DNA of 64,000 nucleotides from Methanopyrus sp. SNP6. GTDB taxonomy: Archaea; JAADCQ01; Methanopyri; Methanopyrales; Methanopyraceae. A program made the position numbers and the translations under genes. Below are positions 1-9,252 of the stretch, piece by piece; position 1 is the stretch's first letter; each line of letters opens with the position of its first letter. The notes beneath the pieces were generated by a model. That model made no database searches. It was given only the letters and a program-made list of their open reading frames with translations, and was not told the DNA's origin. The stretch covers positions 53,456 to 117,455 of the forward strand of contig NZ_CP019436.1 of assembly GCF_002201895.1 (NCBI RefSeq), written 5' to 3'.

Positions 1-2148
1 CTCCTCCCACAACCCGTCCAACTCGCGCAGCACGTCCTCCTTGTCCAGCTGGCGACCTAACGCGATATCGACGAGCAGGTCTGTCACCTCCGCGAAGACA
101 TCCCGTAACCTATCCACCAGAGCCTTTCGGGCCTCATCATCGAGATCCAACAGGTTCAGGCACGAGATCGCGGTGTCCATCAGCGCCTTCATCCTTACCC
201 GGAGGAACTCGAGGTGGCGTTTGTCGGGAGGTAATTCCCCGTGGTCAGCCCGCTCGACGAGATACCTGAGGTATCCTAGTATCCCCCGTTCTACGTACAG
301 TCGAGTGGGTTCGGGGAGAGAGTGATACCACTCGAGGTATTCGTCGAGGGTAACCTTGTCGAGGAGTAGTAACTCGACCTCGTGCGCCCGACCACTCATT
401 CGCTCGACAAACCGGTTTAGACCGGTGTGGAGGGGCGGGGTCCTCACGTACGGGCCCACGTGATAAGCTTTGGACAAGTACTCACGATAGAATTGGTCCG
501 ATAGCCCTAGCAGCACATTCATTGCATCACGGAAGATCTCGACTGCCCGACGGAAATCACCTAGCTCGAGAAGTTCCCACGCCTCTCGGTCCAACTCGAC
601 AACCCGGTGTAGCACCTCGTCCCACGGTGTGCGGACCGAGTACCTATTCTCGCGCAGCCAAGCCAGGATGTGTAACACGCTCGCGGGCACGTCCAATTGA
701 TCAGCTACCGCTACGAAGTCCCGACCGAAGGTGTCGACGCCGTACACCAATGCCACTCTCTTCTCACGGTTGGGAGCCTCACGCAACCGGCGGAGCTTCT
801 CGACTAGGCGGACGACGGCGTCGATCGTTTCCTCGACCGCGCTACCGCTGATTCGGAGTACTCCACCTGGGACGTGTCGGGCGAGCCCCGGTGGTAACCT
901 GACAACGCGCGATGTCCCGACGAGGAACGGACCTAGGAAGCCGAGGTTCTCCGGTACGATCACGTTGAACACCATGTAATGGTCGGCAGCGCGCTCGGAC
1001 ATGTACAGGCATTCCCACTGCAGCTTAGTCATGCCCATGTGGTTGCTATCCAAGCCGATCACCGGGACGTTCAGCCGCTCGAACAGTCTCACGAGCCGGC
1101 TGTCGGGACCGTAGTACCGCATCATACTGTGGTTGACAGCCCACATGATACATACAGTATGCTCTTCCTCGATTAGCGGCTCCAGTGCCTTGAGAAGTTC
1201 TTCGGGTAGCATGTACAGGATGTCGTAGTGCAGGGCGATGGGCACCACGTTGTACCCGCGTTCGTGGAGCTTCCCTGCAAGCACCTTCAACCAGTCGAGG
1301 TAGCCGAGGTGTCGGCCCAAGAGGTTGGCCGAGTCGAAGACGACGAACACTGTCGGGGCTCTCGAGGAGTAGAAACCTTTCGACTCACCCAGTTTCCGGT
1401 AGCGGTCGAAGATCTCGTGAAGCCTGGGAAGGACCTCGCCGCGGATCAGCTCCACGAACCACCGTGGGTACACGGTGATACCGTGGTAGCTGGATAGTAC
1501 CTCGCCGTGTGGGAACTCGCGCTGGTACCTCAGGATCACGATCGGATCGACGGGATGGTCGTAGGAGACCACGGTATCAGTGAGCGGGTCGTACAGGGAC
1601 AGCAAACCGTCGAGGTAGAACGCTCTGGGTGGTTCTCCACTTCCCACGTACCTGAAGAACTGAACCAGGTTACGCTCGGAGAGCGTAGTTAGGAACATGT
1701 AAAGTGGGATCTCGGTGCCCCCTACGTCCACCGTGCGGTCCACCAGCGGTACCATTTCGGCCTTGGCCGAACCGATCGGGATGTTGATGTCGTTCTGATA
1801 CACATAGAATGGGACACCGCGCGACAGGGCCTCAGCTAGAGCCGCGTACTCCGGCGCCGAGTACGGGTCCAACACCGTCAGTCCTGACGATCGATATAGT
1901 ATCACGGCCGAAGCGTTCCGGATGCGCTCGCAGGTTTCTTCCCTCACCTCCTCGAGGTTCGCACCTACGATGAGGGAGTCGTACGAACGCGGGTCGATGG
2001 CGAGGAAGTCCACTCCGGACTTCGATAACGGTTCTATGAACTGACCGGCGTAACGTGAGATAACTACCACCTCACCGCAAGAAACCGGTACGAACGAAGT
2101 AAAGGCTGTGATGAGTAATAGCGAGAGAATTAGGGGGGGACACGGCAC
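1..2148 (-). CDS. Secreted CobN/magnesium-chelatase H-like protein (partial, runs off left edge)
   Basis: The reading frame is open from a GTG at 2148 to the window edge (716 codons). The purine-rich run before the GTG fits an SD, and the start lies 14 bases after the stop of the toroid gene, so the two are probably co-transcribed. Residues 1-24 form a hydrophobic signal peptide ending in VSCG, so the protein is likely exported. Residues about 265-440 match the CobN/BchH/ChlH pattern: a VVFDSANLLG strand for a chelatase fold, a VPVIGLDS strand, then a W-E-C-L block and a NREKRVALVYG strand. CobN proper is a cytoplasmic cobaltochelatase subunit, so an exported homologue probably binds or inserts metal, or binds tetrapyrrole, outside the membrane; that role is inference. 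The C-terminus lies outside the window. Confidence 0.68.
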   Translation of the reverse strand, partial: MPCPPLILSLLLITAFTSFVPVSCGEVVVISRYAGQFIEPLSKSGVDFLAIDPRSYDSLIVGANLEEVREETCERIRNASAVILYRSSGLTVLDPYSAPEYAALAEALSRGVPFYVYQNDINIPIGSAKAEMVPLVDRTVDVGGTEIPLYMFLTTLSERNLVQFFRYVGSGEPPRAFYLDGLLSLYDPLTDTVVSYDHPVDPIVILRYQREFPHGEVLSSYHGITVYPRWFVELIRGEVLPRLHEIFDRYRKLGESKGFYSSRAPTVFVVFDSANLLGRHLGYLDWLKVLAGKLHERGYNVVPIALHYDILYMLPEELLKALEPLIEEEHTVCIMWAVNHSMMRYYGPDSRLVRLFERLNVPVIGLDSNHMGMTKLQWECLYMSERAADHYMVFNVIVPENLGFLGPFLVGTSRVVRLPPGLARHVPGGVLRISGSAVEETIDAVVRLVEKLRRLREAPNREKRVALVYGVDTFGRDFVAVADQLDVPASVLHILAWLRENRYSVRTPWDEVLHRVVELDREAWELLELGDFRRAVEIFRDAMNVLLGLSDQFYREYLSKAYHVGPYVRTPPLHTGLNRFVERMSGRAHEVELLLLDKVTLDEYLEWYHSLPEPTRLYVERGILGYLRYLVERADHGELPPDKRHLEFLRVRMKALMDTAISCLNLLDLDDEARKALVDRLRDVFAEVTDLLVDIALGRQLDKEDVLRELDGLWEE

Positions 2149-2162
2149 CGGAAGAACCCCCC

Positions 2163-3533
2163 TCAGCGGCGTCGGGTTAGGAGCGACGCTGCGAGGGCCA
2201 GTGCCAGGACCCCTGGAGCCACTGGGAAGCGTTTCCGCTCGGTGATACCCTTGACGCCCAGTTTCTCGGCCAACGCGAAGGCTGCCAGCGCGTACGAGGT
2301 CGCCAGCGTCTGGCTCCGGTAGCGCAGCTCCGGGCTCCAGACGCTCCGGATGAAATACCAGTAGAACGGTAACCTCAGTCGCTTGGCCCTCAGGTACTGG
2401 TCGTGCAGCACCTCAAGTGCTTTCACGATAGCCTCGTGGTTCGGGTCGATGAGACCCAACTTCGCGCACCTGAGCAGCGCGACCAGCGCGGAGGCCGTGC
2501 TACCGTAGTCCGGCGGGTACTCGGTCAGCGGGCCGCGACCCCACATGCCGGACTCCTGGTCCCGAAGAGATAGCAGGTAGTCGATAGCTTTCTTGAGCGC
2601 GTTCTTCACGCGCTCTACTAATCCCTTCAGCTCGTCTTCCTTGCCCGCCCGCTGCACGGCTTCGAGCCAATCGCAGAGGGCGATCACAGCACGACAGTGT
2701 CCGGTCGTGTACAGCGGGTACGGGCAACCTGTATCCCTCGGGTCGGTGTAGAAGTTACCCTTCTCGTCCTGGTTGTTCAGGAACCACTCGACGACCTTCA
2801 AGACCAGATCGTCGTCCGGAGGCGTTCCGGCCGCCAGCAGCGTCCGGAAGCAGTACGATGTCACGTCCGTGATACCGTGAGCACCACCCGGACGGTCCGG
2901 GTAGTCTATCCAGCAACAGCCCTTATCCTCCTTCTGCAGGTTCGGACCCTCACGGAGCCATCTGATCACCTTCTCTAGGAACGGCTTGTACTCGTTCCAC
3001 TCGTCGTCCGGAACGATGCCCGCCTGTCTGGCCCGGAAGAACGGCAGTGCGAACTTCGCTGTCAATCCCGCGCTAGGGATTTCTTTACCGTCTTTTATTC
3101 TGACCCAGTACGCCCACTTCCCGTTGGGATCTTCCTTGCGCTGGTACTTACCCTTCACGTTCCACATATACCGGAGGGCCTTCAGGATCATGTCCTTGTC
3201 GATGGGGTACCCGGCCTCGACGGCCGTCAGTAGGGTGTCCATGACCACGTACGTGTGCAGGTTCGGCAGGCAGTAGTACGTGACGTCCGACTTGTACGAC
3301 ATCGGGAACGCGCCGACGTCTTCCGGCTTGACCTGGTACGTGGCCTTCTGTCCGCTCCTATCCTTGTACTCGATGATTTTTCCCACGTCGTCCTCAGTGT
3401 ACTGCTGCCCCTTCAACCAGTCGTGAGCGGCCCTGGCGCACTCCTGGATCTGCTCGGCCGTGATGGCGGATCCCGGAGCGGTCGATAGACCAGCAGCGAC
3501 GAGGGCGAGTACTAACGGCCTAAGGATTCCCAT
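2163..3533 (-). CDS. Secreted, membrane-anchored alpha/alpha-toroid (prenyltransferase/squalene-cyclase repeat-like) protein
   Basis: About 456 aa. A signal peptide (MGILRPLVLALVAAG) opens the protein, and a C-terminal hydrophobic segment followed by Arg-Arg-Arg closes it, like archaeal C-terminal sorting/anchor tails. The body has repeated helix pairs with motifs such as WFLNNQDEKGNF and LLSLRDQESGMWG, typical of terpene cyclase/prenyltransferase toroids, but no DxDD or zinc-site motif is visible, so an enzymatic role is doubtful. I chose the ATG at 3533 over the one at 3560: a GGGGG SD precedes it, and the AT-rich TATA-like box at 3567-3581 would place the transcript start at or below 3560. 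It lies between the permease and the CobN-like gene, all on the same strand. Confidence 0.6.
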   Translation of the reverse strand: MGILRPLVLALVAAGLSTAPGSAITAEQIQECARAAHDWLKGQQYTEDDVGKIIEYKDRSGQKATYQVKPEDVGAFPMSYKSDVTYYCLPNLHTYVVMDTLLTAVEAGYPIDKDMILKALRYMWNVKGKYQRKEDPNGKWAYWVRIKDGKEIPSAGLTAKFALPFFRARQAGIVPDDEWNEYKPFLEKVIRWLREGPNLQKEDKGCCWIDYPDRPGGAHGITDVTSYCFRTLLAAGTPPDDDLVLKVVEWFLNNQDEKGNFYTDPRDTGCPYPLYTTGHCRAVIALCDWLEAVQRAGKEDELKGLVERVKNALKKAIDYLLSLRDQESGMWGRGPLTEYPPDYGSTASALVALLRCAKLGLIDPNHEAIVKALEVLHDQYLRAKRLRLPFYWYFIRSVWSPELRYRSQTLATSYALAAFALAEKLGVKGITERKRFPVAPGVLALALAASLLTRRR

Positions 3534-3566
3534 CGCGGTATTACCCCCGCCCGCCCCCATGTTATT

Positions 3567-3581
3567 ACAAAATAAATTTTG
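3567..3581 (-). promoter_or_regulatory. TATA-like element upstream of the toroid/CobN-like genes
   Basis: An AT-only run in otherwise GC-rich DNA reads AAAATTTATTTT on the minus strand, about 35-45 bases before the chosen start at 3533. The spacing fits an archaeal TATA box with a short leader. No experimental support. Confidence 0.4.
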
Positions 3582-3586
3582 CTGGT

Positions 3587-4570
3587 CTATGTTCTACTTC
3601 GTGCTAACCTCCATATGACTCCCACCACTATAAGTGATAGTAGTATCACCGCGGGAACGGCGTCCAGGCTCGGGTGACTGGACACCTCGAAGACATCAGC
3701 GGGAACTACCGGCACACGTATGGTATCCGCAGCATATCCGGCCGCGACCGCGCAGAGGGTGATTCCGACCAGGTAAGCCGCGACGATCCTCCATCCCAGG
3801 AATCGTAGGATAACGGACAGCGTGGCTACATTGGTCCCAGGGCCGGCCACGGTGAACGTCAGCATCGAGCCTATGGAGGCTCCCTTCGCCACCAGCGAGG
3901 CTGCTATGGGGATCGCGGCGACCGAACACACGTAGAGCGGTAGACCTATCAGGGCGGCGAGAATAGACCCGAGGAGACCCTTGAGGTATCGTACCGTCGG
4001 ACTCGGTACCAACAGTTCCAGCAGGACTGAAGCTACAAGTCCTATCAGAAGCCACGGCCCTACGGTGCCCGATAGCTCCAGAAGCTCACGTGGGAAATCC
4101 TTGAAGGAACGCCCTCGGCAGCATGGTCCGTGTTCTCCGCACAATGGGAGTTCTTCCGCCTCTTCGCTTCGGTCCTTCAGGGCGAGCTCGGCCATATAAC
4201 CGACCACTACGGCCGCAACTACCGCGGTCAGCACCTTAGCCGCCATGAAGTACGGCCCGAGCAGCGCGTAGGCCAACAACAGGGAGTTCACGTCGGTTTG
4301 CGGGGTAGCTACGATGAAGGCGATGACTGGGCCTACACCGGCCCCACGGTTCTTGGCCGCTATCGCGAGCGGGAGGACCGAACACGAGCAGAGGGGAAGC
4401 GGAACTCCGAGAAGCGTTGCAATTATGCAAGCCTTGAGGCCACCACGCAGATGACGGGCGAGGTAGTGTTCAGGAACCATAGATTGTAGTGCAGCTCCTA
4501 ACACGAGACCGATGAGCAGGTACGGAGAAATCTCCGTTAAAAAGCCCACGAACGCGTTTAGGGGATCCAA
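3587..4570 (-). CDS. Predicted permease, SO_0444/DUF318 (UPF0718) family
   Basis: About 327 aa with 8-10 hydrophobic segments in two similar halves. The first half has PLCSCSVLPLA and TPQTDVNSLLL; the second has LPLYVCSVAAIPIA and AGPGTNVATLSV, both family hallmarks. A hydrophilic loop carries a Cys-rich CGEHGPCCRG stretch, as in members proposed to export metals or metalloids. The TTG at 4570 is preferred: a GGGGGAC SD sits six bases upstream, whereas the upstream ATG (4609) falls inside the TATA box. Substrate unknown. It precedes the toroid and CobN-like genes on the same strand, and a 17-bp palindrome lies upstream of its promoter. Confidence 0.7.
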   Translation of the reverse strand: MDPLNAFVGFLTEISPYLLIGLVLGAALQSMVPEHYLARHLRGGLKACIIATLLGVPLPLCSCSVLPLAIAAKNRGAGVGPVIAFIVATPQTDVNSLLLAYALLGPYFMAAKVLTAVVAAVVVGYMAELALKDRSEEAEELPLCGEHGPCCRGRSFKDFPRELLELSGTVGPWLLIGLVASVLLELLVPSPTVRYLKGLLGSILAALIGLPLYVCSVAAIPIAASLVAKGASIGSMLTFTVAGPGTNVATLSVILRFLGWRIVAAYLVGITLCAVAAGYAADTIRVPVVPADVFEVSSHPSLDAVPAVILLSLIVVGVIWRLARSRT

Positions 4571-4605
4571 GTGCCGTCCCCCGACAGCCAGTGGTTCTGG
4601 AGTGC

Positions 4606-4618
4606 ACATATACTAAAA
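4606..4618 (-). promoter_or_regulatory. TATA box of the permease gene
   Basis: Minus-strand TTTAGTATATG in GC-rich surroundings. Transcription about 25 bases downstream would begin near 4585, just ahead of the TTG at 4570. Confidence 0.5.
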
Positions 4619-4646
4619 AGACGAATGTGGGTGAGGTGTGGGATTC

Positions 4647-4663
4647 GTTACGATAACTGTAAC
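4647..4663. promoter_or_regulatory. 17-bp palindromic operator candidate (GTTAC-N7-GTAAC)
   Basis: GTTACGATAACTGTAAC, an inverted repeat with 5-bp arms and a nearly symmetric AT-rich core. It sits about 30 bp upstream of the permease TATA box. A site with the same arms and 14 of 17 identical positions lies at 63826-63842, ahead of a secreted-protein gene. The position suggests an upstream activator or dual regulator site; the protein that binds it is unknown. Confidence 0.5.
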
Positions 4664-4685
4664 AATGGCGGGGGCGGGGAGGGGG

Positions 4686-5891
4686 TTACTCCTCCACTAT
4701 GGTCTCTTCGACCTCCATCCCGAAGTGACGGCCCTTACCTTCTTCGGTCTCCACGTATGCGAGCACCTTGTCGCCTGGTTTGAGATCGACTACGGATACA
4801 GGCTCGCCGTCCTCACGTACCAGGTGAATGGTTTCGGCGTTCTGGACTATAGTTTGAATCTCCAAACCTTCGTACTCAGCGCGGATTAGCATTAGCGGTC
4901 TCCGTTCGATCTTCAGTCGGCCCACTACCGCGGTCCTTGTACGTCCCTCCGTGTCGACTATCAGCACCTCATCGCCGGGTCTCAGCTCGGCCAGGTACTT
5001 CGTCTTCCCGCCGGGCACACGGATGTAGGCGTGGACCGGACCGGCGTTCACCCGGAAAGGTCGCGGCTCGACGTACGGGTTCTCGAGGCTCTCGCTGTGG
5101 ATGAGGAACATCCCGCGAGATGTCGACCCTACGAGCATCCCTTCACCCTCGGACATGAGCGAGCAGGTGTCCACGCAAACCCTGTCGCCCTTACCTATCG
5201 GTTTGACCTCCTTCACCTCGACCGCGACGAGCTCGAACCGCTCCGCCGCGGCCCGCTCCGCGATCTCCGCGGTTTTCTTGATCTCTGACGGATCGATCCG
5301 CTCCGCGTCGAGCAGGACACCATCCGAACCCACATCGAGCGTCTCGAAAGCTATACGTGCCTCCTCGGTATCCCGAGCCCCGGCGATGAGCTGTGTCTTC
5401 TCACTCTGGAGTTCCGCGATGAGGTTCTCCAGCGGGATGATTTTCCAATCACGACCGATCGCGATCACGTAGTCGGGTCCCACGTTCTTCGCTATCTCCA
5501 CGGCGAAGCGCTCATAAGGCTTGTCCATAATCTCTACGTACTCGGCGACCTCGAACCCGCGATCCCGCGCCTTCTCGATGAGCGCGGCGTCGATGGACTC
5601 GGATACGTCGTCCGGCAGGTCGATGGACCCGTCTCCCTCACCACCTTTGCCAACAATCACCACGTCGGCGTCGATGGCATCCAGCTCCTCGAGAGCTAGG
5701 TCGGGGGAACCTGGGTCCGGCATCAGCGGCACCGCGACCTTAACGTTTCCGAGCTCTTTCACGCGCTCTACGTCCTCGGGAAGGCAAACTATCACGTCAA
5801 CACCGGCCTCGATCGATTCCGTGACGTAGGGCTTTTTCTCGTCCCACTCTCCTTCGAATGCCACCGAGACCCAAACCTGCTTGGTCTGCAT
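4686..5891 (-). CDS. aroB': 3-dehydroquinate synthase II (archaeal AroB-prime)
   Basis: 401 aa, the usual length for the MJ1249-type enzyme. It oxidatively deaminates and cyclises 2-amino-3,7-dideoxy-D-threo-hept-6-ulosonate with NAD+ to 3-dehydroquinate, the archaeal entry to chorismate that bypasses DAHP. Recognised from family blocks such as [26 protein letters not shown] and [10 protein letters not shown], and a C-terminal beta-rich domain with [14 protein letters not shown]. It starts 6 bases after the stop of the aldolase-like partner that makes its substrate, so the two are one operon. Confidence 0.93.
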   Translation of the reverse strand: MQTKQVWVSVAFEGEWDEKKPYVTESIEAGVDVIVCLPEDVERVKELGNVKVAVPLMPDPGSPDLALEELDAIDADVVIVGKGGEGDGSIDLPDDVSESIDAALIEKARDRGFEVAEYVEIMDKPYERFAVEIAKNVGPDYVIAIGRDWKIIPLENLIAELQSEKTQLIAGARDTEEARIAFETLDVGSDGVLLDAERIDPSEIKKTAEIAERAAAERFELVAVEVKEVKPIGKGDRVCVDTCSLMSEGEGMLVGSTSRGMFLIHSESLENPYVEPRPFRVNAGPVHAYIRVPGGKTKYLAELRPGDEVLIVDTEGRTRTAVVGRLKIERRPLMLIRAEYEGLEIQTIVQNAETIHLVREDGEPVSVVDLKPGDKVLAYVETEEGKGRHFGMEVEETIVEE

Positions 5892-5897
5892 CTCGAC

Positions 5898-6710
5898 TTA
5901 CACCCGCTCCAGCTCCTTCATCGCCTCTTCCACTTCCGCGTCTTCGTGTATGATCCTCGCGATAGCCCGGGTCATCGCCTCGCGCATGCGTGGAGACTTG
6001 TGCGCGAAGATGTTACGACCGATGGCCGCACCGGCCGCTCCCGCCTCGATGGCGCCCTTAACCATCTCGAGGACTTCCTTCGGTGTCTCCGCCTTCGGAC
6101 CTCCCGCGATCACCACCGGCACCGGACAACCCTTCACGACCTCACGGAAGGAGTCCGAGTCGCCCGTGTAGTTGGTTTTCACGATATCCGCACCGAGCTC
6201 GGCTCCCACCCTGGCGGCGTGCTTAACGTACTCTACGTCGAACTCGTCCTCGACCTTCGGACCTCGTGGGTACATCATCGCGACCAGGGGTATACCCCAC
6301 TCCGAACATCGGGCGGCGATTTCACCCAGCTTCTTGAGCATTTGAGGTTCGTCCTCTGCACCCACGTTCACGTGCACACTGACGGCGTCCGCACCGAGCT
6401 TTATGGCCTCCTCCACCCGGGATACCAGGACCTTGTTGTTCGGGTCGGGTCCCAGCTCGGTGCTGGCGGACAGGTGAATGATCAGACCGACGTCTCGTCC
6501 GTAACCCCGATGACCCGCTTTGACCATACCCTTGTGGAGGAGGACAGCGTTAGCTCCACCGCGGGCCACGGCGTCGACGGTCTCTTCCAGATCCTCAAGA
6601 CCCGTGATCGGACCTAGGGTCACCCCGTGGTCCATCGGTACGATTAGAGTGCGTCCGGTCTCGCGGTCCATTATTCGCTCCATCCGGATCTGTTTACCGA
6701 TATGTACCAA
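5898..6710 (-). CDS. aroA': 2-amino-3,7-dideoxy-D-threo-hept-6-ulosonate synthase (AroA-prime, class I aldolase family)
   Basis: 270 aa TIM-barrel aldolase. It transaldolises 6-deoxy-5-ketofructose 1-phosphate with L-aspartate semialdehyde, the first step of the archaeal aromatic amino acid route. Visible motifs: [11 protein letters not shown] near residue 26, the Schiff-base lysine in IVKTNYTGD, and a phosphate-binding [12 protein letters not shown] / AIGRNIF end. It lies between the wHTH gene (6 bases upstream) and aroB' (6 bases downstream). Confidence 0.92.
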   Translation of the reverse strand: MVHIGKQIRMERIMDRETGRTLIVPMDHGVTLGPITGLEDLEETVDAVARGGANAVLLHKGMVKAGHRGYGRDVGLIIHLSASTELGPDPNNKVLVSRVEEAIKLGADAVSVHVNVGAEDEPQMLKKLGEIAARCSEWGIPLVAMMYPRGPKVEDEFDVEYVKHAARVGAELGADIVKTNYTGDSDSFREVVKGCPVPVVIAGGPKAETPKEVLEMVKGAIEAGAAGAAIGRNIFAHKSPRMREAMTRAIARIIHEDAEVEEAMKELERV

Positions 6711-6716
6711 TCCGGA

Positions 6717-7034
6717 TCACCCCTCCTCGAGCTTCCGGGCTAAGGACTGGTAGCGTTTGGAAATGTCCTCGAACTCTCGATTGAGCTCGGACAAACGTCG
6801 GGATATCTCCGAGATGCGCGCGGGAGCGTCCTCGGTGAGTACGGCCCCCCTCTTCGAGGGGCGTATGATCCCTTCCTCCTCCAACACACGAAGCGAGTAC
6901 CTAACCTTATGCCATTCCATTCCGGTCACATCCGTTATCCGACCGATCCCGATAGGTTGATGCTCGACCACGACCTCCAGGACCCGGACGTGCCGGCGCA
7001 GGGTTTCCATAGCTTCCCTGAGCGACCGCAGCAC
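6717..7034 (-). CDS. Winged-helix regulator in the pre-shikimate operon
   Basis: 105 aa. Residues 15-65 read as a winged helix (GIGRITDVTGMEWHKVRYSL, then LEEEGIIRPSKRGAVLTE). The C-terminal 40 residues are a charged helical, probably coiled-coil segment suited to dimerisation. It starts with GTG, and its stop is 6 bases before aroA', so it is the first gene of the operon and may regulate it. Target and ligand are not known. Confidence 0.65.
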   Translation of the reverse strand: MLRSLREAMETLRRHVRVLEVVVEHQPIGIGRITDVTGMEWHKVRYSLRVLEEEGIIRPSKRGAVLTEDAPARISEISRRLSELNREFEDISKRYQSLARKLEEG

Positions 7035-7080
7035 CCGCGGACCATCCCCTGCTCTGTGCTATCAAGTGTCATGATCGTGA

Positions 7081-8073
7081 CTACTTAAAATTTCCCGTCG
7101 ACAATTCAAACGGCTTTATCTCCACCCCCATGCCGGCTTTCTCGGCACGTTCGTACGCCAACGCCCCGACAGCCACGTCGAGGATAGCGATCCCTGTGGA
7201 GTCAAACACGGTCAACTCCGAGGGATCTACCATTATCTCTCCTCTCACCACGTCCGAGAGTTCGACGAGTTCTTCCGGGTTCAGTTCGTTCCGCTCCACG
7301 GGTTGGCTTACGTCCCCTGATTCTACGCACTGCTCGCGGTCATCGACCACGACCACTGCGCGCTTCAACAGCTCGGTCTTCACCTCCTGCTTCTCCGGGG
7401 CGTCCGATCCTATGGCGTTCACGTGGACGTCTTCCGGAACGTCCTCAGGGCCTAGGTAAGGCTCGGTGGCTGGAGTGCATGTGCAGACGACGTCGACGTT
7501 CAGCTTCGAAAAGTCCGTATCGTCGAGTACCTCGGCGTCGACACCGAGGTCCCGCTCGGCCCATTCGGCGAGCCTCCGGGCCACCTTACACGCCTTGTCG
7601 TACACGAACACCGCCTCCAGGTCAAAGACCTCCGCGTGCGTGAGGAGCTGGTACCTCCCTTGCACTCCCGCACCGACTATCCCGATAATCCGCACGTCCT
7701 CGGCCAAGTACTTCGATGCCACCGCCCCAGCCGCTCCAGTCCTCAGCGATGTGATCTCCGTCGCGCTGACCAGACAGAGCGGCCTCCCCGTTTCCGGTTC
7801 GATCAAGCACATGACAGCCATGACCGTCGGGAGACCGCGATCTGGATTGCCGGGATGTGAGTTTACGATTTTGACGCCGGCCACACCTAGCTCCGGTAAG
7901 TAGGCGGGCATCGCCCTGAAGTCGCCACCTTCCAGCGGTACGATAACCTTCGGTGGCATCTCGCACTCGGGCTTGATCCGAAACGTCTCCTCGACACGCT
8001 CGACGACTTCTCTCACGTCGAGGAGTGCTCTGACGTGATCTTCCGAAAGGAACAGCATGATGACCCCCGGCAA
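7081..8073 (-). CDS. Ornithine cyclodeaminase/mu-crystallin family protein (archaeal alanine dehydrogenase-like)
   Basis: About 325-330 aa; the ATG at 8058 (MLFLSEDHV) is as likely a start as the one at 8073. Family motifs: SLRTGAAGAVASKYLA, the Rossmann loop GIVGAGVQGRYQ, CTCTPATEPYL and HVNAIGSDAPEKQE. The closest characterised archaeal relative type is the NAD-dependent alanine dehydrogenase of the mu-crystallin family, but cyclodeaminase or imine reductase activity cannot be excluded from sequence. A TATA-like AATTTTAAG at its 3' end may serve the downstream wHTH operon. Confidence 0.75.
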   Translation of the reverse strand: MPGVIMLFLSEDHVRALLDVREVVERVEETFRIKPECEMPPKVIVPLEGGDFRAMPAYLPELGVAGVKIVNSHPGNPDRGLPTVMAVMCLIEPETGRPLCLVSATEITSLRTGAAGAVASKYLAEDVRIIGIVGAGVQGRYQLLTHAEVFDLEAVFVYDKACKVARRLAEWAERDLGVDAEVLDDTDFSKLNVDVVCTCTPATEPYLGPEDVPEDVHVNAIGSDAPEKQEVKTELLKRAVVVVDDREQCVESGDVSQPVERNELNPEELVELSDVVRGEIMVDPSELTVFDSTGIAILDVAVGALAYERAEKAGMGVEIKPFELSTGNFK

Positions 8074-8201
8074 CGTAAAATTCGACCATATCCGGAAATC
8101 GTTTTCCGGAGCGCTTTGTTCGAAAGTTCGCGGTGGTTCGGGGGTAGCGCTTCATCAGGTCGTCCGACAGCGTTACTGGACTGCGGTGGCTGGTCCTGTA
8201 C

Positions 8202-9252
8202 GTGCTCGGTGTGATTGCGACCAGTGCTCTCGTTTACCATCTGATAGAGGGGTGGTCACTACTAGACTCCCTGTACTTCACGATCACCTTAATGAGCTCT
8301 GGTTACGGTGCCCTCACTCCTCGCACAGAGGCAGGTAAACTGTGGACGATGACCGTCACACTGTTGGGCGCCGGCGCTATGGGATGGCTCGTACTCACCG
8401 CGGTCGAAATCGGTGTGAGGGGCGGACTCCGTGAGTTCGTACATGATATCAACCAAAGGAGGTGGTTACGGGACGTGAGGGATCACGTCGTCGTGTGCGG
8501 ATTCGGACGTGTGGGGGCTCAGGCCGCCGGGCGGCTCCGCGCCCACGGGTTCGACGTGGTCGTGGTCGACCAGCAAGGAGCGCGTGGAACGGGCGAGACG
8601 CGAGGGATTCCCTACGGTCGAGGGGAACCTTACAGACCGTCGGACGCTGGAGCGTGCGGGTGTGGATAGGGCCAGATTCGTGGTGATCTGTACGGACTCC
8701 GACGAGACCAACGTGTACGTGACGCTGTTAGTACGCAAGCTTAACCCCGACGCCCGGGTGATCGCCGTAGCCCGAGATCCGGAGAACGCCGATCTCCTCC
8801 CGCACGCGGGGGCCGACGAGGTGGTCGACGCCTACCGGGTCGCGGGCGAGGAGGCCGTGGAGCGTGTGCTGGCCGAACACTCGTTCACGGTGACCGTCAG
8901 GCACGATCTCAATGAAGTTGAGAAGGAGTGGCGCGCGATCGTCGAGAACGGCGGCACGATCTTGGACGTACGTTTCCACGTCCCCGAGTCACCAGAACCA
9001 ATAGTGAAGTAGCTCCCGATAGAGTCGCCCGAGGACCTCCAGCGCCGGAAGGAGCTACTGGAGACCTCGAAGGAGTTCAGGTCGACAGTGGAGGCCCTTC
9101 ACGAGCTGTGTCGAGGGGTACATTCACATAGGGTGTTCGTCGCGGACCCTGGCGATAAAGAGAGGATCGTTAAGGAACTCGAGAAACTAGGGTTCCTGAT
9201 CGGTGTCGATATGTCTCACAGGGAAGTGCTGGACCGGGCTTTTCGGAACTAA
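8202..9252 (+). pseudogene. MthK-like K+ channel with RCK (TrkA-N) domain, interrupted by a frameshift and an in-frame TAG
   Basis: From GTG 8202 the frame gives a membrane segment, a pore loop and a second membrane helix, then a Rossmann loop (VVCGFGRVGAQAAGRL). At about 8571 the homology moves to the next frame: VVVVD is followed by SKERVERARREGFPTVEGN, as in RCK domains. Losing an AG dinucleotide would explain the shift. The new frame meets TAG at 9010-9012 yet stays open and coding-like for 79 more codons to TAA 9250. The pore motif is SSGYGALTP rather than TVGYGDLTP. Sequence without a stop extends upstream to 8148, so the first helix may also be truncated. Disabled gene, or sequencing errors. 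Confidence 0.7.

Noticed and set aside
522..1692. Several plus-strand ORFs of 60-110 codons in the first 1.7 kb
   Set aside because: They are antisense shadows of the continuous CobN-like frame on the minus strand, which has normal codon use and family motifs; the plus-strand products are Arg/Pro/Ser-rich with no motifs.
9010..9012. In-frame TAG as a pyrrolysine codon
   Set aside because: No pyl gene or PYLIS-like context is seen, and the same gene also has a frameshift, so decay or sequence error is simpler.
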